From Bacteroidota bacterium (GTDB lineage Bacteria; Bacteroidota; Bacteroidia; Flavobacteriales; Schleiferiaceae): DNA of 56,031 bases. The position numbers and the translations under genes are program-made. The stretch covers positions 1 to 56,031 of the forward strand of contig PZPB01000011.1 of assembly GCA_003045865.1 (NCBI GenBank). Direction: 5' to 3'. The notes under the pieces were generated by a model. The model was not told the DNA's origin. It made no database searches and was given only the letters and a program-made list of their open reading frames with translations. Shown here one piece after another: positions 7,703 through 15,511 of this stretch (position 1 is the stretch's first letter; each line of letters begins with the position of its first letter).

Positions 7703-8305
7703 ATGAAGTACTCTATTTCCCTATTCATGCTGATCCTCGGGCTGAACTTACAAGCTCAAGAATTCCCCGCCGTAGAAGATGTTAAAGGCCTTTCCGTGGG
7801 CAGCACCGTGAAAAACTTTAGCGCGCTTGCGCAAGATGGCCAAAGCTTCGATCTAAAAGAAGCCTTAAAAGAAGGTTCTGTGGTAGTGGTATTTTACCGC
7901 GGACAATGGTGCCCTTACTGCAACCGCCACCTGAGCGCTTTGGAAGAAAACCTGCAAGCCATTAACAAGAAAGGTGCTCAGCTAGTAGCCATCTCGCCCG
8001 AAAACCAAGAAATGCTTATGAAAAGTGCCGAAAAAACCGGGGCGAGCTTTAGTCTTTTAACCGACAATGGTTTTAAAATTGCTGAAGCCTTCGACCTTGC
8101 ATTTCTACCTAGCAGTGGCACGCGTTTAAAATACAATACCATTTTGGGAGCCGATCTTGCGGAAGCACAAACTGACGACTCCGAGCGCTTACCGGTACCC
8201 GCCACTTATATAATTGGCCAAGACGGTAAAGTAGTTTGGCGCCACTTCGATAGAGACTATAGCCAACGCGCCAGTCCAGAAGAAATCCTAGCGAATTTAC
8301 CTTAA
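7703..8305 (+). CDS. Exported peroxiredoxin-like (AhpC/TSA family) protein
   Basis: Encodes 200 residues with a signal peptide (SISLFMLILGLNLQAQ). The thioredoxin-fold core has VVVVFYRGQWCPYCNRHLSA with Cys70 and Cys73 in a CxxC arrangement, then LVAISPENQEML and LLTDNGFKIAEAFDLAF, and a cis-Pro region LPVPATYIIGQDGKVVWRHF. This matches the peroxiredoxin-like group of the AhpC/TSA superfamily. It is probably a periplasmic thiol peroxidase or thiol-disulfide reductase. It follows YceI and precedes an uncharacterised gene by 5 bp, within a putative redox/stress operon. Confidence 0.88.
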   Translation: MKYSISLFMLILGLNLQAQEFPAVEDVKGLSVGSTVKNFSALAQDGQSFDLKEALKEGSVVVVFYRGQWCPYCNRHLSALEENLQAINKKGAQLVAISPENQEMLMKSAEKTGASFSLLTDNGFKIAEAFDLAFLPSSGTRLKYNTILGADLAEAQTDDSERLPVPATYIIGQDGKVVWRHFDRDYSQRASPEEILANLP

Positions 8306-8310
8306 GTAAA

Positions 8311-8973
8311 ATGCCGGCAAAAAGCAGCGGAATTTTAGTGGCCTTGGCTTGGCCCGAAACCTATTGTAAAGGCACGGGCGCCTGGTACGATAGCTGGGCG
8401 GAAAAACTGGGGATTAGTAAAAACTCCTATTACCGTGTTGGTCACGCCGCTCTAGTGTTAGTTCATAGCGATAATGGTGCGGCCGAGTATTTCGATTTCG
8501 GCCGCTACCATTGTCCACCCGGCATGGGGCGTGTACGCTCCGCTGATACCGATCATGAATTGCAATTGCAGTTCCAGCCACAAATAAAAGAAGACGGAAA
8601 ATTGGCCAATCTCGCCGAACTTTTAGGCGAATTAGGAAACATGCCGCAATGCCATGGCGAAGGGCCTTTAATTGCCGCTCAGACCCTTGTTAATTACCAA
8701 AAATCACGTGATTATATCGCTCTGCTCCAAGCCAAGGAACTTATTCCCTATGGTCCCTTTGTAAAAGGAGGAACCAATTGTGCCCGCTTCGTTTTAAACA
8801 CTTTAGACGCTGGTTTTGAATTTTTCAATTGGCGCATTAAACTGGCCAAATACCCGAGCCCTTTGCCTTTATTTTTGGTGAAAAGCTTGGGCAGCACCTG
8901 TCCCGTTCCTAGCATGAAACCCCCTAAAAACCTAGCGCTATGGCCCAAGAAAGCAAATATTTTAGCCCATTAA
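8311..8973 (+). CDS. Uncharacterised protein, possible papain-like fold (DUF6695-like)
   Basis: A 220-residue protein with no signal peptide. It begins SSGILVALAWPETYCKGTGA and has RVGHAALVLVHSDNGAAEYF (about 43-62), DFGRYHCPPGMGRVR and GPFVKGGTNCARFVLNTL (about 149-166). A conserved-looking His in GHAALVLV and Cys in TNCARFV recall the His/Cys dyad of NlpC/P60- and LRAT-like enzymes. I recall Bacteroidota proteins with this opening described as DUF6695, but I cannot confirm the name. The last 34 bases overlap the next gene in another frame. Confidence 0.55.
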   Translation: MPAKSSGILVALAWPETYCKGTGAWYDSWAEKLGISKNSYYRVGHAALVLVHSDNGAAEYFDFGRYHCPPGMGRVRSADTDHELQLQFQPQIKEDGKLANLAELLGELGNMPQCHGEGPLIAAQTLVNYQKSRDYIALLQAKELIPYGPFVKGGTNCARFVLNTLDAGFEFFNWRIKLAKYPSPLPLFLVKSLGSTCPVPSMKPPKNLALWPKKANILAH

Positions 8974-9239
8974 ACGACGCTCTTAGTCCAGATGCCGATC
9001 TTAAAAAATGGCTTTACGGCATTGGCGCAAGTTCTTATTTTGCCTTTCGGCAGATGGGCAAGCAATTGCATATTAGTCGCTTTAGTGAACAAGGCAAACT
9101 AGAATGTGAGGGTGTTTTTGAAGCCCAAAAGCGAGAACTTGATTTAACACGCGACTTTGAAATCTCCTATCCCAGCCATTGCGCTAAAGTTACGCTGCAG
9201 CAAGATGAGCAAGAACTTATTTATTTGCGGCAAAATTGA
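8940..9239 (+). CDS. Small uncharacterised protein overlapping the previous gene
   Basis: A 99-residue protein (MAQESKYFSPLNDALSPDAD...) with a mostly beta-strand pattern: SSYFAFRQMGKQLHISRFSE, LECEGVFEAQKRELDLTRDF, KVTLQQDEQELIYL. No recognised domain. The start at 8940 lies inside the end of the upstream gene (34-bp overlap, different frame), so it is probably translationally coupled. The product may act with the upstream protein, or the two may be one fused protein in relatives. It ends 36 bp before the next promoter. Confidence 0.6.
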   Translation: MAQESKYFSPLNDALSPDADLKKWLYGIGASSYFAFRQMGKQLHISRFSEQGKLECEGVFEAQKRELDLTRDFEISYPSHCAKVTLQQDEQELIYLRQN

Positions 9240-9275
9240 AAATAGGCTAACCTTAAAACTGGTCTTTTAGGATTG

Positions 9276-9283
9276 TATATTTG
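9276..9283 (+). promoter_or_regulatory. Promoter -7 box of the AddB-like gene
   Basis: TATATTTG matches TAnnTTTG. It overlaps a possible TTG start at 9273 and so argues that translation begins downstream, at TTG 9300. Confidence 0.5.
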
Positions 9284-9299
9284 TGAAAACAGATTATCC

Positions 9300-12095
9300 T
9301 TGACGACCTTTCTTCAACAAGCCGCTGCCTTTATTCTTCAAGATTCCCGCCCCCTACATCGCTTAGCGATTGTAATGCCTAGCCGTCGCGCCGCGGTATT
9401 TCTCGAACGCGAGCTTAGTAGGCAAATCGATAAAGTGCAAATTGGCCCGCGTATTCTCACCATCGAAGAGCTGGTTTTAGAAAGCACCGGTCTGCAAAGT
9501 GAAGAAACGGCGGCCCTCTTTTTTAAGAGCTATGAAGCATACACGCAATCGGTAGAAAAGACCGAAAGCTTTGATGAGTACAGTAAATGGGGACGATTAT
9601 TTTTAGCCGATTGCAATGAAATTGACCGCCACTTGGTGGATGCTGAAAATCTATTTTCCTACCTCGCCGATGTAAAGCGCATCGAAAATTGGGATTTAGA
9701 ACCGGGCGAATCGAATGAATTAATTAAAGAGTATCTCGCTCTCTGGCCGCGCCTAGCTAAGGTGTATCAAAAATTTACTAACGGCCTTTTAGCAGATGGT
9801 CGCGTTTACCAAGGCTTGGCCTATCGGCAGATGCATCAGCAAATGGACCGCATCTGCCTTGAGCTGAAAGAACAGTACGGCCACCTTTACTTTTTAGGTT
9901 TTAATGCCTTAAACCGCGCGGAAGAAGAAATTTTCTTGCGCCTTTTTGAGGAGGGACTGGCCGATTTTTACTGGGATATTGATCGCTATTATTTTGAAGA
10001 TATCGAGCACGAGGCAGGGCAATTTTTACGACAATCGCCGCTTATTCGTCGCCTGAAAGGGCAAGAACGCTTTTTCGGCTTACACCAAAAACTGAAAGAA
10101 GGCAAACGCAGCGTAGAAAGCATTGCGGTGCCGGGCAATAATCTGCAAGCACAAATTGCCAACGGTATTTTAGGGAACTTGGAGGCCAACGAACAAAATG
10201 ACACCGCGCTCGTGCTGGCCGATGAAGCCTTGCTCACTTCCTTTCTTAACACTTTACATCCCAATATTGAAGCCTTTAATCTCACCATGGGTTTGGGTTT
10301 GGAAAACTCACCTTTAAGCGGATTTTTTGAGCTTTTACTTGAGTTTCCCGTGGAAGCAGAGCGTAGCGCTAAAGTGGACAAAAAGGGCTCGCCCCGCTAT
10401 TACCATCGCAAGTGGGATTCGCTGCTCAGTAGCTTTGTTATTCGTCGCATAAATCGCCTTAATCCCCAGGCGCCCGATGAACTAAAACAGAAAATCAAAC
10501 GAACCAATGCCATCTTTCGCTCCTTTGGCGAACTCGAATTAGAGGAAATTTTAGCGCCCTTTCCTGAACGGTATTTTCATAAAAACCTATCTGCCCAAGA
10601 GCGCTTTAAAATACTAGCCCAAGCTTGCCTTGACTTAAAGGAAATTTTTGATAGCAGTCAGAATTTAAGCGAGGCCCTCTTTGGCTTTTACAGCCTTTTC
10701 AACCAGTTGGCCGCTTTACTGGAGAAATACCCTTACGTAGAAAAGTTTGAAACGGCTTTACAGCTGTACCGCGAAATCCTCCCCGATTTAAGTCTCGATT
10801 TAAAAGGTGAACCCCTTAAAGGCCTGCAGGTAATGGGAATGCTGGAAACGCGCGCCCTTGACTTCAAGCGACTGGTAATCTGCTCTTTGAATGAAGGGAT
10901 TTTACCCAAAGGTCGCAGCGAAAACAGCCTTATTCCCTTTGATGTAAAAAAGAAATACAAGCTTCCTACCTATTTAGATAAGGATGCCGTTTATGCCTAT
11001 CACTTTTACCGTCTTTTACAAGGCGCGGAAGAAATTTACCTGCTGAATGGCACTTCTGAAAAAGGTATCGGAACGGCGGAAGCATCGCGTTTTATTGAGC
11101 AGTTAAAGATTGAGTGGCCTCAAAAAAACCGACAGTTACAAATTACCGAGCGCATTATAAGCAGCAAGGCCAAGTTGAGTTCTTCGGAGGATTTAATCAT
11201 TGAAAAAAGTCCGGCTTTAATGGAGCGTTTGGACGAAATCGCCGAGAAAGGACTTTCTGCCACCGCCTTGATTAGCTATTTACGCAATCCTCTGCAGTTT
11301 TACTTTGAGCGGGTATTGCGACTGCAAGAAGAGGAGGAAATGGAAGAAGAAATTGAGGCACGGGTGCAAGGAATTGCCCTGCATGAATTACTGGAAGAGT
11401 TTTATACCCGCGATGAAAAAGCATTTACCCCGCGCCCTGAAGATTCCGTTTTTGCGCTGAAGCAAGAAGAGTTAAGAGCCTTAATTTACCAGAAACTAAA
11501 AAGCATTTTAGGGGAAGCGGAAATTGAAACAGGGCCCAATCTTCTCACCTTGGAAACCCTCAGCATGATGTTGAAGCGTTTTTTAGATTATGAAAAGCAA
11601 GAGTTTGAGGAAAATCCCGATCGCATTATAGTAGCCAATGAAAAGGAAATGACGGGTAGCGTTGTGCTAAATTCGGGAAAGCTCATTCACCTAAAAGGTA
11701 CGGCCGATCGGATAGAAAGCTCCAATGCTGGTATCCGTATTGTGGACTATAAAACGGGGGCCAAAGATAAAACGGCCTATCGGATCAGCGCCCGCGAAAC
11801 ACCCAGTTTGGCCGATTTCATTAAAAAACCAGAGGCCCTGCAGTTAATGTTTTATGCCTACCTCTACCGGCAAGAAAACCCGCAAAGCGATGCGCCCGTG
11901 TCGGCGGCAATATTAAGTTTACGCAAGCAAAATGAAAACCCAATCAATATGGCTTTGGGAGCGAAAAGCGCCATGGATGCCGAATTTGAGAGCGAGTTTT
12001 CCGAAATATTAAAGGCCCTTTTAGAAGAACTATACAACCCTGCCATTCCCTTTAGGGAGAGAGGCGAAGAACTTGAAGAAGAGAATGGAAATTAG
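9300..12095 (+). CDS. AddB-like PD-(D/E)XK nuclease/helicase-fold protein
   Basis: About 931 residues from TTG 9300 (an in-frame TTG at 9273 overlaps the promoter). The N-terminal part is a degenerate helicase fold: LAIVMPSRRAAVFLERELSR takes the place of Walker A, followed by ILTIEELVLESTGLQ. Near the end is a nuclease domain: GIALHELLEEFYTR, KGTADRIESSNAGIRIVDYK followed by TG, with the Asp and Lys of the PD-(D/E)XK site. This is the layout of AddB/RexB, the subunit of the double-strand-break repair nuclease that works with AddA. No addA lies in the window. Its end overlaps the threonine dehydratase start by 11 bp. Confidence 0.85.
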   Translation: MTTFLQQAAAFILQDSRPLHRLAIVMPSRRAAVFLERELSRQIDKVQIGPRILTIEELVLESTGLQSEETAALFFKSYEAYTQSVEKTESFDEYSKWGRLFLADCNEIDRHLVDAENLFSYLADVKRIENWDLEPGESNELIKEYLALWPRLAKVYQKFTNGLLADGRVYQGLAYRQMHQQMDRICLELKEQYGHLYFLGFNALNRAEEEIFLRLFEEGLADFYWDIDRYYFEDIEHEAGQFLRQSPLIRRLKGQERFFGLHQKLKEGKRSVESIAVPGNNLQAQIANGILGNLEANEQNDTALVLADEALLTSFLNTLHPNIEAFNLTMGLGLENSPLSGFFELLLEFPVEAERSAKVDKKGSPRYYHRKWDSLLSSFVIRRINRLNPQAPDELKQKIKRTNAIFRSFGELELEEILAPFPERYFHKNLSAQERFKILAQACLDLKEIFDSSQNLSEALFGFYSLFNQLAALLEKYPYVEKFETALQLYREILPDLSLDLKGEPLKGLQVMGMLETRALDFKRLVICSLNEGILPKGRSENSLIPFDVKKKYKLPTYLDKDAVYAYHFYRLLQGAEEIYLLNGTSEKGIGTAEASRFIEQLKIEWPQKNRQLQITERIISSKAKLSSSEDLIIEKSPALMERLDEIAEKGLSATALISYLRNPLQFYFERVLRLQEEEEMEEEIEARVQGIALHELLEEFYTRDEKAFTPRPEDSVFALKQEELRALIYQKLKSILGEAEIETGPNLLTLETLSMMLKRFLDYEKQEFEENPDRIIVANEKEMTGSVVLNSGKLIHLKGTADRIESSNAGIRIVDYKTGAKDKTAYRISARETPSLADFIKKPEALQLMFYAYLYRQENPQSDAPVSAAILSLRKQNENPINMALGAKSAMDAEFESEFSEILKALLEELYNPAIPFRERGEELEEENGN

Positions 12096-13026
12096 CAAAA
12101 CAGACCTAAGCAAAGCGCAGGAAGACCTAGCGCAGCTTATTCATAATACCCCGGTATTAAGCAGTACGGCCATCAATGCAGCGGTAGGAGTAGAAATTTT
12201 TTTTAAGTGCGAAAACTTTCAGAAAACCGGTTCCTTTAAAGCCCGCGGTGCCTCGCATGCCCTGTTGAAATTATCGGCCGCCGACAAAGCAAAGGGAGTA
12301 GCCACCCATAGTTCAGGTAATCATGGTCAGGCCTTAGCTTGGGCTGCCCAGCGCTTAGGAATAAAATGTTGGGTGGTAATGCCCGAAAATTCACCCGCGG
12401 TAAAGATTGCCGCAGTAAAAGGCTATGGCGCGGAAGTGCATTTATGCCCCTCTAATCTTCCTGCCCGCGAAGCGGGCTTAAAGGCCGTGCAAGACAAAAC
12501 GGGCGCGCTCTTTATTCCCCCTTATAATCATCATGATATTATTATTGGTCAGAGTACCGCCGCCGCAGAATTACTCGCAGAACAGCCGAATTTAGATGCT
12601 ATTTTTGCCCCAGTGGGTGGCGGTGGCCTTTTAGCCGGCACCGCCTTAGCTGCGCATTATTTTTCTCATCAAACGAAGGTCTATGCAGGCGAGCCCGCTG
12701 GCGCAGATGATGCTTATCGTTCCTTTTATTCAGGCACTTTGGTAGAAGAGCATGAGCCAGACACTATTGCCGATGGATTACGCACCACGGTAGGGCCAAT
12801 TAACTTCCCCATTATTCAGCAGCATGTAAGTGCCATTTATACTTGTGAAGAGGAAGAAATTATTGCCGCCATGCGCTTAATATACGAGCGTCTAAAAATT
12901 GTGATTGAACCCAGTTGTGCTGTTCCATTTGCCTGCCTCATTAAAAATGTAGAAGCCTTTAAAGGACAAAAAGTGGGCATTATTTTAAGCGGTGGTAATG
13001 TAGATTTAGGGAGGTTGCCTTTTTGA
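12085..13026 (+). CDS. PLP-dependent threonine/serine dehydratase
   Basis: About 313 residues from ATG 12085 (an in-frame TTG at 12073 is less likely). Fold type II PLP enzyme: CENFQKTGSFKARGASHALL holds the Schiff-base Lys52, SSGNHGQALAWAAQ binds the substrate carboxylate, and APVGGGGLLAGTALAA holds the PLP phosphate. LSGGNVDLGRL ends the protein. The short length means no C-terminal ACT regulatory domain, as in catabolic threonine dehydratases or serine racemase-like enzymes. It deaminates threonine or serine to the 2-oxo acid and ammonia. It overlaps the nuclease gene but is functionally unrelated to it. Confidence 0.9.
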   Translation: MEISKTDLSKAQEDLAQLIHNTPVLSSTAINAAVGVEIFFKCENFQKTGSFKARGASHALLKLSAADKAKGVATHSSGNHGQALAWAAQRLGIKCWVVMPENSPAVKIAAVKGYGAEVHLCPSNLPAREAGLKAVQDKTGALFIPPYNHHDIIIGQSTAAAELLAEQPNLDAIFAPVGGGGLLAGTALAAHYFSHQTKVYAGEPAGADDAYRSFYSGTLVEEHEPDTIADGLRTTVGPINFPIIQQHVSAIYTCEEEEIIAAMRLIYERLKIVIEPSCAVPFACLIKNVEAFKGQKVGIILSGGNVDLGRLPF

Positions 13027-13393
13027 TAGTAGTGAGTATTGAGTAGTAAGTAGTTAGATGGGTGTTTGGTAAAGGTGGAAGGTTGTCTATTCAAAGAAAG
13101 TAAGGACAAGAGCGATAATTCGAAGATCGGATTATTTGTTCATTGCTATAAGCCTACTAAGTACTGACTACTTATTACTTTGTACTGTTTTAGTAGTGAG
13201 TAGTGAGTAGTGAGTAGTGAGATGGGTGTGCGGTAAAGGTGGAAGGTTGTCTATTCAAAGAAAGTAAGGACTAGAGCGATAATTCGGAGATCGGATTATT
13301 CGTTCATTGCTATACCTACTAAGTACTGACTACTAATTACTTTGTACTGTTTTAGTAGTGAGTACAGAGTAGTGAGTTAGAGTAGTAAATCTC
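13027..13393. repeat. Tandem duplication of a roughly 163-bp intergenic unit
   Basis: Two near-identical units start with TAGTAGTGAG at 13027 and 13191 (164 and 162 bp); a third, truncated start is at 13353. The units share TTGTCTATTCAAAGAAAGTA and the start and end of each unit. Each begins with an AGTAGTGAG-type microrepeat and ends with its approximate reverse complement (ACTAAGTACTGACTAC), so each can fold into a long hairpin. A short ATCTGACATCTGACATCT satellite follows at about 13388-13420. No coding sequence is evident in 13027-13427. Confidence 0.85.
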
Positions 13394-13427
13394 AAATCTG
13401 ACATCTGACATCTCAAATCTAGCACCA

Positions 13428-14614
13428 TCATTCTCCATTTAAATGCTCTGCCAATCCATAACCCATGCTAAAGCAAGCTTGCAATAAATAGCCGCCGGTG
13501 GGCGCATCCCAGTCTAACATTTCGCCAATGCAATACTGCTGCGGATATGCTTTCAAACGGAAGTTCTCGTCTACCTCGCTTAAGCTTATCCCTCCTACGG
13601 TGGATATAGCGGCATCTATTTCGCTGGCACCGATAACCTCTAAGGGGAAAGCTTTGATCTTTTGTGCTAACTTATCTTTTTCTAAAAATTCCTCTTTCGA
13701 GAGATAGGCTTTTAGCAAGGCTATTTGCGTAGTACTAAGTTTTAAGTCATTCTTTAAGCTGTCACTTACTTTTTGGTCGTGCGACCGCTTTAACTTTGAA
13801 AAGACCCTTCCTTCGGGCATAGTGGTTTTGAAATCTATATAGATCGTTGCACTTTGCCCTTGCTTTAGCCTTTGTCTTATAATGGGACTAAGGGCGTAAA
13901 TAGCATTACCCTCCATCCCCTGTTTGGTGATAACAGCCTCCCCTTTTTGTGTTTTCCGTCCACAAGAAATGGCAACATTTTTTAGGGGCGCACCTTCATG
14001 TCTGGCCATAAAATCTTCATCCCAGTCTATGGTATAGGCACAGTTTGATGCTTGAAAAGGAATGGTTTCAATGCCCTTATCTGCGAAAGCAGAAAGCCAT
14101 GAACCGTCTGAACCGGTAACTTTCCAGCTTCCACCACCTAAGGCAAAAATCTTAAAATCCGACTCAACTAAATCACCTTCTTTAAAGCTTAACTCATTAT
14201 TCTCACCCCAGCCTTGCCAAGTTTTTCCGTATTCAATTTTTACTTGCCTTTCTGCTAAAAGCGCTTCAATGGCTTGAAGTACTTCAATGGGTTTGATACC
14301 CTTTAATGGAAACACTCGGTTGCTAGTGCCCGTGTACATGGGGATACCGATTGACCCTAGCCAGTCTTGCAGATCCTTATTGCTGAAATTTAGGAGGGAC
14401 TTTTCTAAAAATGACGAGGGCGTATAACGCGTAATGAAATTCTGAATGGCCTCTGCATGGGTGAGGTTAAAGCCTCCCTTGCCTGCTACTAGAAACTTTC
14501 GCCCGAGCGCTTTTTTTTTTCAAAGATGGTCACGGCAAACTTTTCCTGATCCAAGAAAGCCGCCACGGCCATTGCCGCTGGTCCACCACCAATAATAGAA
14601 ACTGACTTTTTCAT
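13428..14614 (-). pseudogene. FAD-dependent flavoprotein (HI0933/BaiN-like), frameshifted
   Basis: The minus strand from ATG 14614 encodes MKKSVSIIGGGPAAMAVAAF (a dinucleotide-binding motif) up to ACC ATC TTT. A run of ten A (14520-14511) follows, after which this frame stops within eight codons. Adding one A restores EKKKALGRKFLVAGKGGFNL and then reading straight into the 303-residue frame ending at 13428 (IPMYTGTSNRVFPLKGIKP, GISLSEVDENFRLK, GWLLQACFSMG-like end GYLLQACFSMGYGLAEH). Intact length would be about 395 residues, normal for this family. The shift may be a true mutation, a sequencing error in the homopolymer, or corrected by slippage. It begins 6 bp after the rlmA stop. Confidence 0.85.
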
Positions 14615-14620
14615 TTTTAT

Positions 14621-15451
14621 CTATTGGCCAAAAATATCAATATTAAAGTCACAGCTCACAGACAATTCCGTTTTCTTGGTGATATTCTCCAAACGCTCTT
14701 GCGCCGTACTCCAATAATAAGGAGTCATTTTTAAAAGAGAAAGCACCTCCTCTGCACTGCCCATTTCTATTTTAAAGCTGGTGCGTTCTCGGTGTAGATG
14801 CTGAAAAGTGGCAGACATCTTCTCGAGAATATTGGTAGTATGCGGCCGAAAGTTCTCGTAAATCAGTTCGGCAATCTCACGTAAGTGATTGGGAGCAGGA
14901 CTTACCACGATAGCATAGCCTTGGGTAGATAATATACGTTTGAACTCTTCCTCCATTACGGGCGAAAACACCGATAGAATAAGGTCCACACTTGCATCGG
15001 CGACGGGCAAATTATATATAGAGCTGACAAAATAGAAATTGCTTTTATACTTTCCTGCAGCATTTTTTACCGCGTGCTTAGAAATATCAGTGCCCCAAAT
15101 TTTAGTACTTAAGCCCGGCAGCTCATTCAGCGCTTTTTGGGAATAATAGCCTTCGCCACAGCCCGCGTCAAAAGCAATAATGTTAGGGGAACTAAACGAT
15201 AGTTTCGCCGCAACCAGACTTTTAATGCTTTCGATCAAAGGGTCGTAAAAGCCCAATTCTAAAAACTCCCTGCGTGCGCTAATCATCATTTGATTGTCGC
15301 CAGGATCTTTAGACCTTTTCTGGTTTACCGGTAGCAAATTTAAATAACCCTGTTTCGCTAAATCGAAGCTATGCTTGTTTTCGCAAACATAGGTTCTCTC
15401 GGCTGAATCAATTAAAGGACTTTTGCAATATGGACAGACTAAGATGGACAT
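14621..15451 (-). CDS. rlmA: 23S rRNA (guanine-N1)-methyltransferase, RlmA type
   Basis: A 276-residue protein. The N-terminal zinc site is CPYCKSPL (CxxC) and CENKHSFD (Cx3H), followed by LAKQGYLNLLPVNQKRSKDP and GDNQMMISARREFLE, as in E. coli RlmA. The SAM-binding motif is AFDAGCGEGYYSQ, and motif IV-like LILSVFSPVMEEEF is present. It methylates N1 of a guanine in the 23S rRNA hairpin near G745 (E. coli numbering). It is transcribed with the following frameshifted flavoprotein gene, 6 bp downstream. Confidence 0.92.
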   Translation of the reverse strand: MSILVCPYCKSPLIDSAERTYVCENKHSFDLAKQGYLNLLPVNQKRSKDPGDNQMMISARREFLELGFYDPLIESIKSLVAAKLSFSSPNIIAFDAGCGEGYYSQKALNELPGLSTKIWGTDISKHAVKNAAGKYKSNFYFVSSIYNLPVADASVDLILSVFSPVMEEEFKRILSTQGYAIVVSPAPNHLREIAELIYENFRPHTTNILEKMSATFQHLHRERTSFKIEMGSAEEVLSLLKMTPYYWSTAQERLENITKKTELSVSCDFNIDIFGQ

Positions 15452-15511
15452 TTAAAAAAGCAATAAGCCTAATCAGTTTATGGGTTTCAGACCTTAAAAT
15501 TAGTGGTACAA

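Noticed and set aside
9273-9299. Upstream TTG start of the AddB-like gene
   Set aside because: It overlaps the predicted promoter -7 box, so it would lie before the transcript start.
9989-10381. Minus-strand reading frame of 130 codons
   Set aside because: Antisense shadow inside the AddB-like gene, with Ser/Lys-rich composition unlike a real protein and no start signal.
13027-13393. Possible CRISPR array
   Set aside because: The repeat unit is about 163 bp in direct tandem with near-identical content and no short repeat/unique spacer pattern; no cas gene nearby.
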